From: Phycisphaerae bacterium
GTDB lineage: Bacteria; Planctomycetota; Phycisphaerae; Phycisphaerales; SM1A02
DNA length: 22,110 nucleotides
Assembly: GCA_018665385.1 (NCBI GenBank)
Contig: JABJDN010000102.1
Coordinates: 1 to 22,110 of the forward strand
Direction: 5' to 3'
The position numbers and the translations under genes are program-made. Positions 15,137 through 22,110 of this stretch are shown one piece after another; the first letter of the stretch is position 1; every line of letters begins with the position of its first letter. The notes under the pieces were generated by a model. The model was not told where the DNA came from and ran no database searches. It saw nothing but the letters and a program-made list of their open reading frames with translations.

Positions 15137-16419
15137 TATTTTCCTATGCAGAATGACGAGAATACTTCCCCAATAATTTCATCAGGCGTAACAGTGCCAG
15201 TAATTTTTCCAAGTGCTTGCAACACTTCTCGTAAAGAGGTCGCATTCAATTCAGGTACTGGAACAGAATCATGAGCGTTCGTAAGAGCAGCGATTGCATC
15301 TTCAATGTATTGGATGTGCCTTGGGTAAAGGGCAAGCGCATCACTTGTTGGCATAGGTACGTGCGTAAGCCTCTGCTCAATTACACGCCGCAGTTCAGAG
15401 ATGCCTTCAAATGTTGTACTACTTACCGAACTGTGAAAGCGGTCTTTTTGTAAGTCTAGTTTTGTATGAACAAGTATTCCATTTTCACCTAACTGTGGAT
15501 CAGGGTCGCCGGGCGCAATACACCAAAGGACGACATCTGCTTCTACTATAAACTTGTTTGCCTTTGCTTGTGTTTGTTCACTAAATGGCCCTGTTGATTT
15601 TTCAATACCTGCAACGTCGATAATTGTGGCTTCCCTTTCACCAAACCAAACTGGTTCAAGTATCGCATCCCTTGTCGTACCGGCTTCTTTAGAAACGACA
15701 ACACGCTCTCTATCGAGTAGCACGTTGAACAAAGACGACTTCCCCGCATTTGGTAACCCAGCTAACACTACTGTTGGTAACTCCTGCAATGTCGCCATTG
15801 CAATGTTGCCGTTCAGAATGGCCTGCAAAGACGATTTTGCATCAACAATAATATTTATTAAGTCATCTTGTTCAATTGCAGTGACGTCTTCCTCGTCGAC
15901 AAAGTCAATTCCTGATTCAACAAGCGCAAGCGTTTTAAAAATAATTGTTGAAATTGGCTCGACATGAGCGTGCAAAGCACCAGTGCGAAGAAGGGCAGCT
16001 CCTTGCAGTTCACTGTCGTTACCAGCTGAAATGGTTGCGCATACTCCTTCTGCTTCTGATAAAGAAAGTTTACCGTTGAAGAAAGCCTTTGCAGTAAACT
16101 CGCCTGCTTCTGCATACCGCCCGTTGGTTACTTCAATACAGGCTTCAGAGGCTATACGTACTAGAGTTGGGTTGTTAGGCAGTTCTATTTCAAGCGTTTC
16201 TTGGCCAGTAAATGAGCGATTGCTTTCATAGGCAAGTGCAAGCACGGGCAATTCACCACAAGGGAGTTGCATTCTGCATGTACTTATTCGCCTTGGAACA
16301 GAATCAATACCGATACGTTGGCACTGCGTAAAGACATGCGTACCAGTTATTCGCAATAGAGCACGCGATGAATTTCCGCTCGGAGTACTTACTGCAACGA
16401 TGGTAGATTCAAGATCCAT
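15136..16419 (-). CDS. mnmE: tRNA uridine-5-carboxymethylaminomethyl modification GTPase
   Basis: With MnmG, modifies the wobble uridine (U34) of certain tRNAs. The 427-aa protein is a little shorter than the usual 450 or so. It has the N-terminal folate-binding domain (STIVAVSTPSGNSSRALLRITG). The inserted G domain has G1 GLPNAGKSS (221-229), G2 TTRD, G3 DVAG (268-271) and G4 TKLD (319-322). The C-terminal end is CIGK, whose Cys is required for modification. The G3 reads DVAG where DTAG is usual, and G4 has Thr for the usual Asn of NKxD, a variant also used by dynamin-type GTPases. It begins 12 nt after the yidC stop and overlaps the thioesterase start. Linkage to yidC is widely conserved. 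Confidence 0.95.
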   Translation of the reverse strand: MDLESTIVAVSTPSGNSSRALLRITGTHVFTQCQRIGIDSVPRRISTCRMQLPCGELPVLALAYESNRSFTGQETLEIELPNNPTLVRIASEACIEVTNGRYAEAGEFTAKAFFNGKLSLSEAEGVCATISAGNDSELQGAALLRTGALHAHVEPISTIIFKTLALVESGIDFVDEEDVTAIEQDDLINIIVDAKSSLQAILNGNIAMATLQELPTVVLAGLPNAGKSSLFNVLLDRERVVVSKEAGTTRDAILEPVWFGEREATIIDVAGIEKSTGPFSEQTQAKANKFIVEADVVLWCIAPGDPDPQLGENGILVHTKLDLQKDRFHSSVSSTTFEGISELRRVIEQRLTHVPMPTSDALALYPRHIQYIEDAIAALTNAHDSVPVPELNATSLREVLQALGKITGTVTPDEIIGEVFSSFCIGK

Positions 16420-16431
16420 ACACGTGAACTG

Positions 16432-18642
16432 TTAATCGCGTTTCTTAAACGAACGCTTCTTCGCTTTGTTTTGTACTTTCTTGCGACGTGCTTCCATGGC
16501 ATCAGCCCACGCTCTACCTTGTTTATCTTTAGGTTTTCGTCCTATTTCATCTGGTTGTGCAACATTTGGCTCGATAGGAACACTATCGATGTGTTTACGG
16601 ATACGACGGCTTTCTAAAATACCAACGGTACTAGATGTCAGAATATAAAGCGTAAGACCTGATGGCGCTGAATACAACATAAGAGGGAACATAACTACCA
16701 TCATGATTCGCATTATCTTTTGTTGCGATTCTTGTTCTGGTGAAGTAGCCATGCTTTGTGGTGACATATATTTTTGTTGTACAAAGAAAATGCCACCCAT
16801 TAAAATTGGCAGAATGTTAATGCCAGTTATGTTCCAAAACAGAAACTGAACCGGGTTTTCAAATGTTCCAAAGAAATGGTCTGCAGAACTTAAGTCTGCA
16901 AGAAACGGCCAATCTCCTATCATTTGAAACACACCAAAGAATGCGGGCTCTTGGCGAATATCAAACATAAAATAAAGCAGCGCGTAGAGTGCAATCCAAA
17001 CTGGCATTTGCAAAAACATTGGTAGACAACCAAGCATTTGCAACGGGTTCACTCCGTACTGTTTCATGAGTACCATTTGCTCACCTTGCACACGCTTTGG
17101 ATCGTTCGGATATTTCTTTTTAAGTTTGTCTATTTCTGGTTTCAGTTTTTGCATCACTTTGCCAAACCGTTGCATGTTGATTTGCGAGCGTTTGGTAATG
17201 GGATGTAAAATTGTTCGAACGATAAGAACGAGAATGATGATTGAGAAGCCCCAATCAAACACAACATACCGGTCAAGCAGTGTAAGCACGATTGCTAGAA
17301 AATCTGCTAGCCATTGGAATGTGCAAATAGCGCACATGCTCGACATTTGATACAGCACCAGATCTCGTAAATTAAGCGCCATATAGGGCTGCTCTGTATC
17401 TAAAACTGAGCGCTCAAGTGGCCCGGCATAGATACCCATAGAGATGTCGTAGATACCACCCCCAGAAACGGTAGTTTCAGGGCTGTATAAGCCAGTGAGA
17501 ACAGTTTCACTGCCTTCCGGCCCATCGACGACAGTTGTTATTTTTTCTACTTTATCTCCAAATAGACGCGTTCCTTCGCCTTCTTTAGTAATATTTGGGA
17601 ATGTTGCGATTGCAAAGTAGCGGTTGGATGATGCAAACCATGAAAGTTTATCGTTTTCTTCAATTGAATCTACAGTGGGCCAAATGGTATCACTACGTTC
17701 CTTAATTGCATCTGCAAATTCAAGAACAACATCGTTGGATTGAATAGGAGCAAGGTGGCCATCAAGTCCAAGTTCCCAGCCGAAACGGAAACGTCGTCTG
17801 TCCATATACCTTGAGCGATCAACAGTTAAAGAAGGTGGGCCATACTGCACCCATTGCACAACTACATCTTGCGAAGTGAGGTTATGAATGCTTTGTGAAA
17901 GTTGCAAGCCAAACTGATTGTCCAGAGTCCAAGTACGGTGGACTTTTGCAATTTCAGTTTTGTGTTCATCAATGATGGTGGCAATGAAATGAATGCCGTC
18001 GCTACGAATGCTTGACACTTGCCAATCACTCGCGCTGCTCAGGTTAAGCTCTTGGTCATTAATAACAATTTTGTACGCACCAAGTGCAGGCACAATTTTT
18101 TCGTTGACAGTTTGCTCATCAACAAGCAGGTACATTTCTTCAATTGATGGTTGCTCGCCACCATCGGATCTAAAATTATTCCAGGCGAGTTTGCCATCAA
18201 CAGTTTCAAAAATATCCGCAAAGCGAATGGATTGAATTCCTGCACCTGTTTGTGTAAAGTGTGCTTCCAATTTCCATTTCTCTAGATTCTCTAAAGAACC
18301 AAGAGTCAGGGGCGTGTCTTTCAGTGCGTGTTGCATGACTTGCAACACATCGAAAGGAGCCGGTAGTGCACTTGCGTCAGTTGAGTCTTCAACTGAATCC
18401 TTAGTTGAATTTCCAGTAGAATCCTCAGTTGTCGAAGGGGTTGCCTCTGCTGGCGTTGAAGTATTGGTTGTTGAAACTATAGGCGCAGGAGTAACTACAT
18501 CCCTCGTTGCAACGGTGGTTGTTTGTTCAGGTAAATCCTGCGTAGTATTGTCTTTTCTACTAAAAAAAGTTACTAGTACAACGCTACTAGCTGCAATAAT
18601 AACTAAGAACGGTATCAACCGCCGACGTGCTTGTTTTGTCAT
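16432..18642 (-). CDS. yidC: Membrane protein insertase YidC
   Basis: Inserts and folds inner-membrane proteins with or without SecYEG. The 736-aa protein has an N-terminal membrane segment (about 11-27). A Ser/Thr/Glu/Asp-rich linker (about 30-95) and a large periplasmic beta domain (about 100-440) follow. The conserved insertase core comes next, with IVRTILHPITKRSQ containing the hydrophilic-groove Arg476, the cytoplasmic helical hairpin KLKPEIDKLKKKYPNDP, and later transmembrane helices. The end is very basic (KNKAKKRSFKKRD type), as expected for ribosome contact. The ATG has AGGA 4 nt upstream and lies 27 nt after the metallophosphoesterase stop, so they share an operon. The usual upstream rpmH and rnpA are missing here. 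Confidence 0.96.
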   Translation of the reverse strand: MTKQARRRLIPFLVIIAASSVVLVTFFSRKDNTTQDLPEQTTTVATRDVVTPAPIVSTTNTSTPAEATPSTTEDSTGNSTKDSVEDSTDASALPAPFDVLQVMQHALKDTPLTLGSLENLEKWKLEAHFTQTGAGIQSIRFADIFETVDGKLAWNNFRSDGGEQPSIEEMYLLVDEQTVNEKIVPALGAYKIVINDQELNLSSASDWQVSSIRSDGIHFIATIIDEHKTEIAKVHRTWTLDNQFGLQLSQSIHNLTSQDVVVQWVQYGPPSLTVDRSRYMDRRRFRFGWELGLDGHLAPIQSNDVVLEFADAIKERSDTIWPTVDSIEENDKLSWFASSNRYFAIATFPNITKEGEGTRLFGDKVEKITTVVDGPEGSETVLTGLYSPETTVSGGGIYDISMGIYAGPLERSVLDTEQPYMALNLRDLVLYQMSSMCAICTFQWLADFLAIVLTLLDRYVVFDWGFSIIILVLIVRTILHPITKRSQINMQRFGKVMQKLKPEIDKLKKKYPNDPKRVQGEQMVLMKQYGVNPLQMLGCLPMFLQMPVWIALYALLYFMFDIRQEPAFFGVFQMIGDWPFLADLSSADHFFGTFENPVQFLFWNITGINILPILMGGIFFVQQKYMSPQSMATSPEQESQQKIMRIMMVVMFPLMLYSAPSGLTLYILTSSTVGILESRRIRKHIDSVPIEPNVAQPDEIGRKPKDKQGRAWADAMEARRKKVQNKAKKRSFKKRD

Positions 18643-18669
18643 GTTGTCCTACTTCCCATACGAGTGGGA

Positions 18670-19431
18670 TTAACGGCCTTCAAGTAATCGATCTCCGAGC
18701 CAATTGCTGAGATCTGGAATTGCGTAAATTTTTTCTCGCACACTTTCTATGTCATACTCAATGCGGAAAAAATCTACTATGCATTTTTCATCATCAAGAA
18801 TCGCGTAACTTGATCGTTTGTCAAGGTCACGTGGTTGGCCCACTGATCCTGGATTGATAATGATTTTATCTTCGTCTTTATAATTGAATGAATAGTCTAA
18901 TTCGTCTGGTGGATAAAATTCTGGCTCACTCGTAAATATGCCGGGTACATGAGTGTGCCCTGACATGGAATGCTTTTCAATGCGTTCAAAAATCTGTTTC
19001 ATTTTCACAGGCGAATTAATTGCATCGTCTGGGAATAAGTATTCATTGATTGGTCTGCGTGGCGTACCGTGGACCGCTAGGAAATCATTCATCTGGGTTC
19101 TTACTCTAAGAGAACCTAAAAACTCCCATCGTCTTGCCGCAATTTTTTTATCTTGCTCTGAATCAAACTGCGCTCGAGTCCAGTACGCAGCTTGTTCTGC
19201 AGCAGCGTTAAAGTTTGTTGGTTCGTACAATGCGCCGTAGTCATGATTGCCCAAGAGTGACCACGCGCAGTGTTCGGCAACAAGATCTACGCACTCAGCA
19301 GGATTTGGTCCATATCCAAGCGTGTCGCCTAGGCAGACGATCTGGTCTGTCTTTTGTTCAAATATAGCCTCGAGCACTGCATTGAGCGCTTCAAGATTGC
19401 CATGGATGTCACTAATAATTGCTGTTCGCAC
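18670..19431 (-). CDS. Metallophosphoesterase (YfcE/ApaH-like)
   Basis: A 253-aa calcineurin-like phosphoesterase. It has the full set of metal-binding motifs: SDIHGN (Asp8, His10), LGDTLGYGP (Asp36), GNHD (Asn62, His63, Asp64), VHGTPR (His121) and SGHTH (His159, His161), followed by INPGSVGQPRD. Relatives hydrolyse phosphodiesters or nucleotide substrates; the real substrate is not predictable. It starts with GTG at 19431, with a purine-rich GGAACGAG upstream, and a TATCAT -10 candidate lies 30 nt before the start (19467-19462). It leads the minus-strand operon with yidC, mnmE and the thioesterase, taking the place where rnpA is often found. No signal peptide, so cytosolic. Confidence 0.9.
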   Translation of the reverse strand: MRTAIISDIHGNLEALNAVLEAIFEQKTDQIVCLGDTLGYGPNPAECVDLVAEHCAWSLLGNHDYGALYEPTNFNAAAEQAAYWTRAQFDSEQDKKIAARRWEFLGSLRVRTQMNDFLAVHGTPRRPINEYLFPDDAINSPVKMKQIFERIEKHSMSGHTHVPGIFTSEPEFYPPDELDYSFNYKDEDKIIINPGSVGQPRDLDKRSSYAILDDEKCIVDFFRIEYDIESVREKIYAIPDLSNWLGDRLLEGR

Positions 19432-19548
19432 GTCTTACATCTCGTTCCTTAGAATCTGAGAATGATACCGCAGAGAAGGCGCTGTCGCTTACCTATCCAA
19501 AATAGAAATCACGCACTTTATGAGGCCAACATAACTGGCTGATAATAA

Positions 19549-19554
19549 TATACT
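19549..19554 (+). promoter_or_regulatory. Candidate -10 of lpd
   Basis: TATACT, five of six matches to the consensus, lies in an AT-rich stretch. Transcription would start near 19561, giving a leader of about 104 nt. The -35 is poor, so a helper factor or another sigma factor may be involved. Confidence 0.4.
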
Positions 19555-19564
19555 TAGGCATCTT

Positions 19565-19610
19565 CGCTCAAGTATTGCCGCATGGCGATAAAATACTCCC
19601 CTTTTGAGCG
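19565..19610 (+). repeat. Nested inverted repeats in the lpd leader
   Basis: CGCTCA (19565-19570) pairs with TGAGCG (19605-19610). Inside it AGTATT (19571-19576) pairs with AATACT (19592-19597), and GCC/GGC close a 4-nt GCAT loop (77-79 with 84-86). Bulges of 7 and 5 nt are on the 3' side. It could be an mRNA structure controlling lpd or a protein-binding DNA site. There is no T-tract after it, so a classical terminator is unlikely. Confidence 0.45.
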
Positions 19611-19664
19611 TTGCAACCGAAGTGTACGCATAGATATAAACGATTCCCATGGAAGGAGAGTGCC

Positions 19665-21140
19665 GTGAGTACTCAACGTCATTTTGATTTAATTGTTATT
19701 GGCTCAGGTCCTGGCGGGTATGTTGGTGCAATTCGTGCCGCCCAGCTCGGATTTAAAGTTGCATGTATAGATAGAGATAAACTGGGCGGGGTTTGTTTGA
19801 ACTGGGGCTGTATTCCGTCCAAAGCTTTACTTCACGGGGCTGAAGTGTACGACGAAGCTGTGAACCACGGGAAAGAGTGGGGTATCAACATCACTGGTGT
19901 TGAAGTAGATTGGCAAGCCTTTATTAGCAGAAGCCGAAAAATAACGGAGCAGTTAAATGGCGGTGTTGAGTACCTCTTTAAAAAGAATGGTGTGGAACAT
20001 ATTCAGGGACATGCGCACATTGTTTCGGGTACCAACGGAGTAACGCCTTGCGAGGTTCAAGTAAAAGAAGCAACTGGTGATTATTACTCTGGAGATGGCG
20101 GGACGGTTCTCGAGACTGTAACTGCAGACCGAGTGTTAATTGCAACGGGCGCGAAACCACGAGACCTTCCGTTCGCACCGTGCGATGGGAACACAATCAT
20201 AAACTCGGCGCATGCAATGACCCTAGAATCGCGCCCCGAATCACTTGTCATAATTGGCTCTGGTGCAATCGGTATGGAGTTTGCCTATGTGTACAACGTC
20301 TTTGGTACAAAAGTAACCGTTATAGAAATGCTTGATCGTATTTTACCAGTTGAAGATGAGGAAGTTTCAAAACTAGCGCAACGAGCATTTAAAAAGCAAG
20401 GGATTACATTCCACACAAATACAGGCGTGAAAAACATAGATTTATCCGGTGACGGTGGAACAGTTACTTATTCACCTATTGGAGAGGATTCAAAAGAAGA
20501 AACAATTACGGGCGAAAAAATTCTTATTGCAATTGGCGTAGCGCCTCGGTGCGATGGGTTGTTTTCAGATTCACTGGGAATTGAGCTCGACAGAGGATTC
20601 ATTAAAACTGATGCTAAAGAAGTTGAAACGCCAACATACAAAACAAATGTCCCCGGCATTTACGCAATTGGCGACATCATAGGACCACCACTTCTTGCAC
20701 ACGTTGCTTCTGAAGAAGCAGTTACGTGCGTTGAACGCATGGCAGGGCACCATACGTTTGGAGTTGACTATAATTCTATTCCAGGCTGCACCTATACTAA
20801 CCCGCAAATTGCTTCAATCGGAATGACAGAGGCGAAAGTGAAGGAAGCAGGGATTGATTACATTAAAGGTGTCTATTCGTTGAAGTCGCATGGCAAAGCA
20901 ATTGCAACTGGCGCAACAGAAGGCTTTGTAAAACTTTTAGCAAGTAAGCCGTACGGCGAAATTCTAGGCGCGCATATTATTGGTAATAGCGCGAGTGAAC
21001 TAATTGCAGAAATTGGTTTGGCTATTCGCCTTGAAGCGACAGTTGAAGATATTATTTCAACCATGCACGCTCACCCAACCATGGCAGAAGCGATTCACGA
21101 GGCAGCCCTTGGCACAGAAGACAGAATGATACACAATTGA
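19665..21140 (+). CDS. lpd: Dihydrolipoamide dehydrogenase
   Basis: FAD- and NAD-dependent E3 component that reoxidises lipoamide in the pyruvate and 2-oxoglutarate dehydrogenase complexes and the glycine cleavage system. The 491-aa protein has the FAD-binding GSGPGG (13-18) and the redox pair Cys44/Cys49 in GGVCLNWGCIPSK. The second nucleotide-binding loop is IIGSGAIGMEF, AIGDIIGPPLLAHVA lies near 340-355, and the C-terminal HAHPTMAE carries the catalytic His470 and Glu475. The GTG at 19665 is preceded by GGAAGGAGAG with AAGGAG 6 nt upstream, which fixes this start over the in-frame upstream codons. No E1 or E2 genes are in the window, so it may serve several complexes. The next gene overlaps its stop by 4 nt. 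Confidence 0.96.
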   Translation: MSTQRHFDLIVIGSGPGGYVGAIRAAQLGFKVACIDRDKLGGVCLNWGCIPSKALLHGAEVYDEAVNHGKEWGINITGVEVDWQAFISRSRKITEQLNGGVEYLFKKNGVEHIQGHAHIVSGTNGVTPCEVQVKEATGDYYSGDGGTVLETVTADRVLIATGAKPRDLPFAPCDGNTIINSAHAMTLESRPESLVIIGSGAIGMEFAYVYNVFGTKVTVIEMLDRILPVEDEEVSKLAQRAFKKQGITFHTNTGVKNIDLSGDGGTVTYSPIGEDSKEETITGEKILIAIGVAPRCDGLFSDSLGIELDRGFIKTDAKEVETPTYKTNVPGIYAIGDIIGPPLLAHVASEEAVTCVERMAGHHTFGVDYNSIPGCTYTNPQIASIGMTEAKVKEAGIDYIKGVYSLKSHGKAIATGATEGFVKLLASKPYGEILGAHIIGNSASELIAEIGLAIRLEATVEDIISTMHAHPTMAEAIHEAALGTEDRMIHN

Positions 21141-22110
21141 CATACCAATTCTCAGAGACAACTCTTTCCAACGGAATGCGAATTGCAGCAGAGCACTCAA
21201 GTGAAGCAGCGACAGCCGCGATTGGATTCTTTGTAAAAACTGGAGCACGAGATGAAACATCTGCGCTCATGGGCGTCAGCCATTTCCTGGAACACATGAT
21301 TTTTAAAGGCACTGAAAAACTCAGCGCCGAAGAGGTAGATCTTGCATTTGATTCCATTGGCGCAGAGCACAATGCCTTTACTTCAAGTGAAATGACTGCG
21401 TTTTGGGGAGCAGGATTACCAGAAGTATTACCAAACATTCACGATACACTTTCAGATATTCTTCGACCATCGCTGAGGCAAAAAGATTTCGATGACGAGA
21501 AAAAAGTAATTCTTGAAGAAATTGCAATGTACGACGACCAGCCATTTTGGGTCTTGTATGAAAATGCAATGGAGCAATATTACAACACTAGTTCACTAGG
21601 CCACAGAGTATTAGGCACACCAAAAACTATTGTCGACATGAAGCGAGACGAACTTGCAAAGTATTTTTTCGAGAGATACAGTGCTGACAATACAGTCGTT
21701 GTACTTTCGGGAAACATAGACTTCGAGAATATGGTTGGTGCAATTGAAGCCAACTGCGGTGCTTGGGAGACAACAGGAGCGTTGCGTAAGTACGACGAAG
21801 TAGTTCGCTTTCCAGGAACATACACAAAAAAAATTGAAGATTTGCACCAACATTATTTAATGATGATGATGCCAAGCGCTTCATTCCAAAATCCAAAACG
21901 GCACGCAGTCGCAGCACTTGCTTCAATATTTGGTGGTGGCGAAGGTTCGCGATTGCACTGGGCGCTTGTTGATGCAGGACTTGCCGAGGTTGCTTCAGCG
22001 AGCGCAGACTCAAGCGATGGCTTCGGTGAACAAATGGTCTGGGCAGTTTGCGCACCAGACGATGCAGAACAAGTGTCTACTGTTATCAAAGAAGAAATGA
22101 AAAAACTAGT
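21137..22110 (+). CDS. M16 family zinc peptidase (3' end outside window)
   Basis: Processing-peptidase-like (pitrilysin clan) metalloprotease; 324 codons are seen and the frame is still open at the window edge. The inverted zinc motif HFLEH is at residues 49-53 (His49, catalytic Glu52, His53), and the third ligand is expected in KVILEEIAMYDDQP at Glu127 or Glu128. LGHRVLGTP and later GGGEGSRLHWALVDAGL, with the Arg of the SRL segment, are typical of the two-domain M16B fold. It starts with TTG at 21137, overlapping the lpd stop TGA as TTGA; this start places TLSNGMRIAAE where the family begins. No signal peptide is visible. Substrate unknown; many bacteria carry such a gene without a known physiological target. 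Confidence 0.93.
   Translation, partial: MTYQFSETTLSNGMRIAAEHSSEAATAAIGFFVKTGARDETSALMGVSHFLEHMIFKGTEKLSAEEVDLAFDSIGAEHNAFTSSEMTAFWGAGLPEVLPNIHDTLSDILRPSLRQKDFDDEKKVILEEIAMYDDQPFWVLYENAMEQYYNTSSLGHRVLGTPKTIVDMKRDELAKYFFERYSADNTVVVLSGNIDFENMVGAIEANCGAWETTGALRKYDEVVRFPGTYTKKIEDLHQHYLMMMMPSASFQNPKRHAVAALASIFGGGEGSRLHWALVDAGLAEVASASADSSDGFGEQMVWAVCAPDDAEQVSTVIKEEMKKL

Larger units (their letters stand above)
19432..19664. other. Intergenic region between phosphoesterase and lpd
   Basis: A 233-bp gap between divergent genes. On the minus strand it contains GCGGTATCAT (19471-19462) as a likely -10 region for the phosphoesterase operon. On the plus strand TATACT (19549-19554) is a likely -10 for lpd without a good -35. 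Nested inverted repeats at 19565-19610 lie just after the predicted lpd transcription start, and a strong ribosome site is at 19651-19660. No coding frame here looks real. Confidence 0.55.

Overview
The window is a dense, moderately AT-rich bacterial chromosome segment. It is mostly housekeeping genes with almost no spacing between them, and no rRNA, tRNA, CRISPR array, insertion sequence or prophage was seen. Several traits together suggest a Gram-negative of the Planctomycetota or a relative: a long AsmA-like membrane protein, a YidC with a large periplasmic domain and Ser/Thr-rich linker, an MqnE-type menaquinone enzyme, a DUF721/DciA protein, and an FdhF/YdeP-type molybdopterin enzyme. That placement is inference; no marker gene here fixes it.

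Layout. 1-3223 (minus): tag (3-methyladenine glycosylase, cut by the window edge) follows a 915-aa AsmA-like protein. 3262-7941 (plus): ispE, an M3 oligopeptidase and an FdhF/YdeP-like oxidoreductase form a tight operon. 7938-9689 (minus): MOSC protein, mobA and an FkbM methyltransferase form a second operon that meets the first tail to tail with overlapping stops. 9714-10247 (plus) is an unknown exported protein and 10244-10549 (minus) a small unknown protein. 10596-11774 (plus) is mqnE. 11777-13028 (minus) holds parB and a small unknown gene. 13029-13274 holds two parS sites and the parB promoter. 13275-14315 (minus) is a lone ABC ATPase and 14412-14750 (plus) a DUF721/DciA protein. 14756-19431 (minus) is a metallophosphoesterase-yidC-mnmE-thioesterase operon. 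19665 to the end (plus) is dihydrolipoamide dehydrogenase followed by an M16 peptidase that runs off the edge.

How the genes fit together. parB with parS sites, a DciA-like protein, mnmE and yidC are genes that in many bacteria cluster near the replication origin, so this is probably origin-proximal DNA, although dnaA, dnaN, parA, rnpA, rpmH and rsmG are absent. MobA and the MOSC protein plausibly serve the molybdopterin oxidoreductase encoded next door. MqnE indicates menaquinone made by the futalosine route.

The most informative non-coding signal is at parB. One parS-like site fills the spacer of a good sigma70-type promoter, a perfect parS lies in the predicted leader, and a third parS-like site lies inside parB. 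This predicts ParB autorepression coupled to parS loading. Two genome-wide habits also stand out: several operon-leading genes have a -10-like element only 5-9 nt before the start codon and no Shine-Dalgarno (leaderless mRNA predicted), and all four convergent gene pairs overlap or lie within 5 nt, leaving no room for intrinsic terminators. I found no convincing new multi-gene system such as a defence island or biosynthetic cluster.
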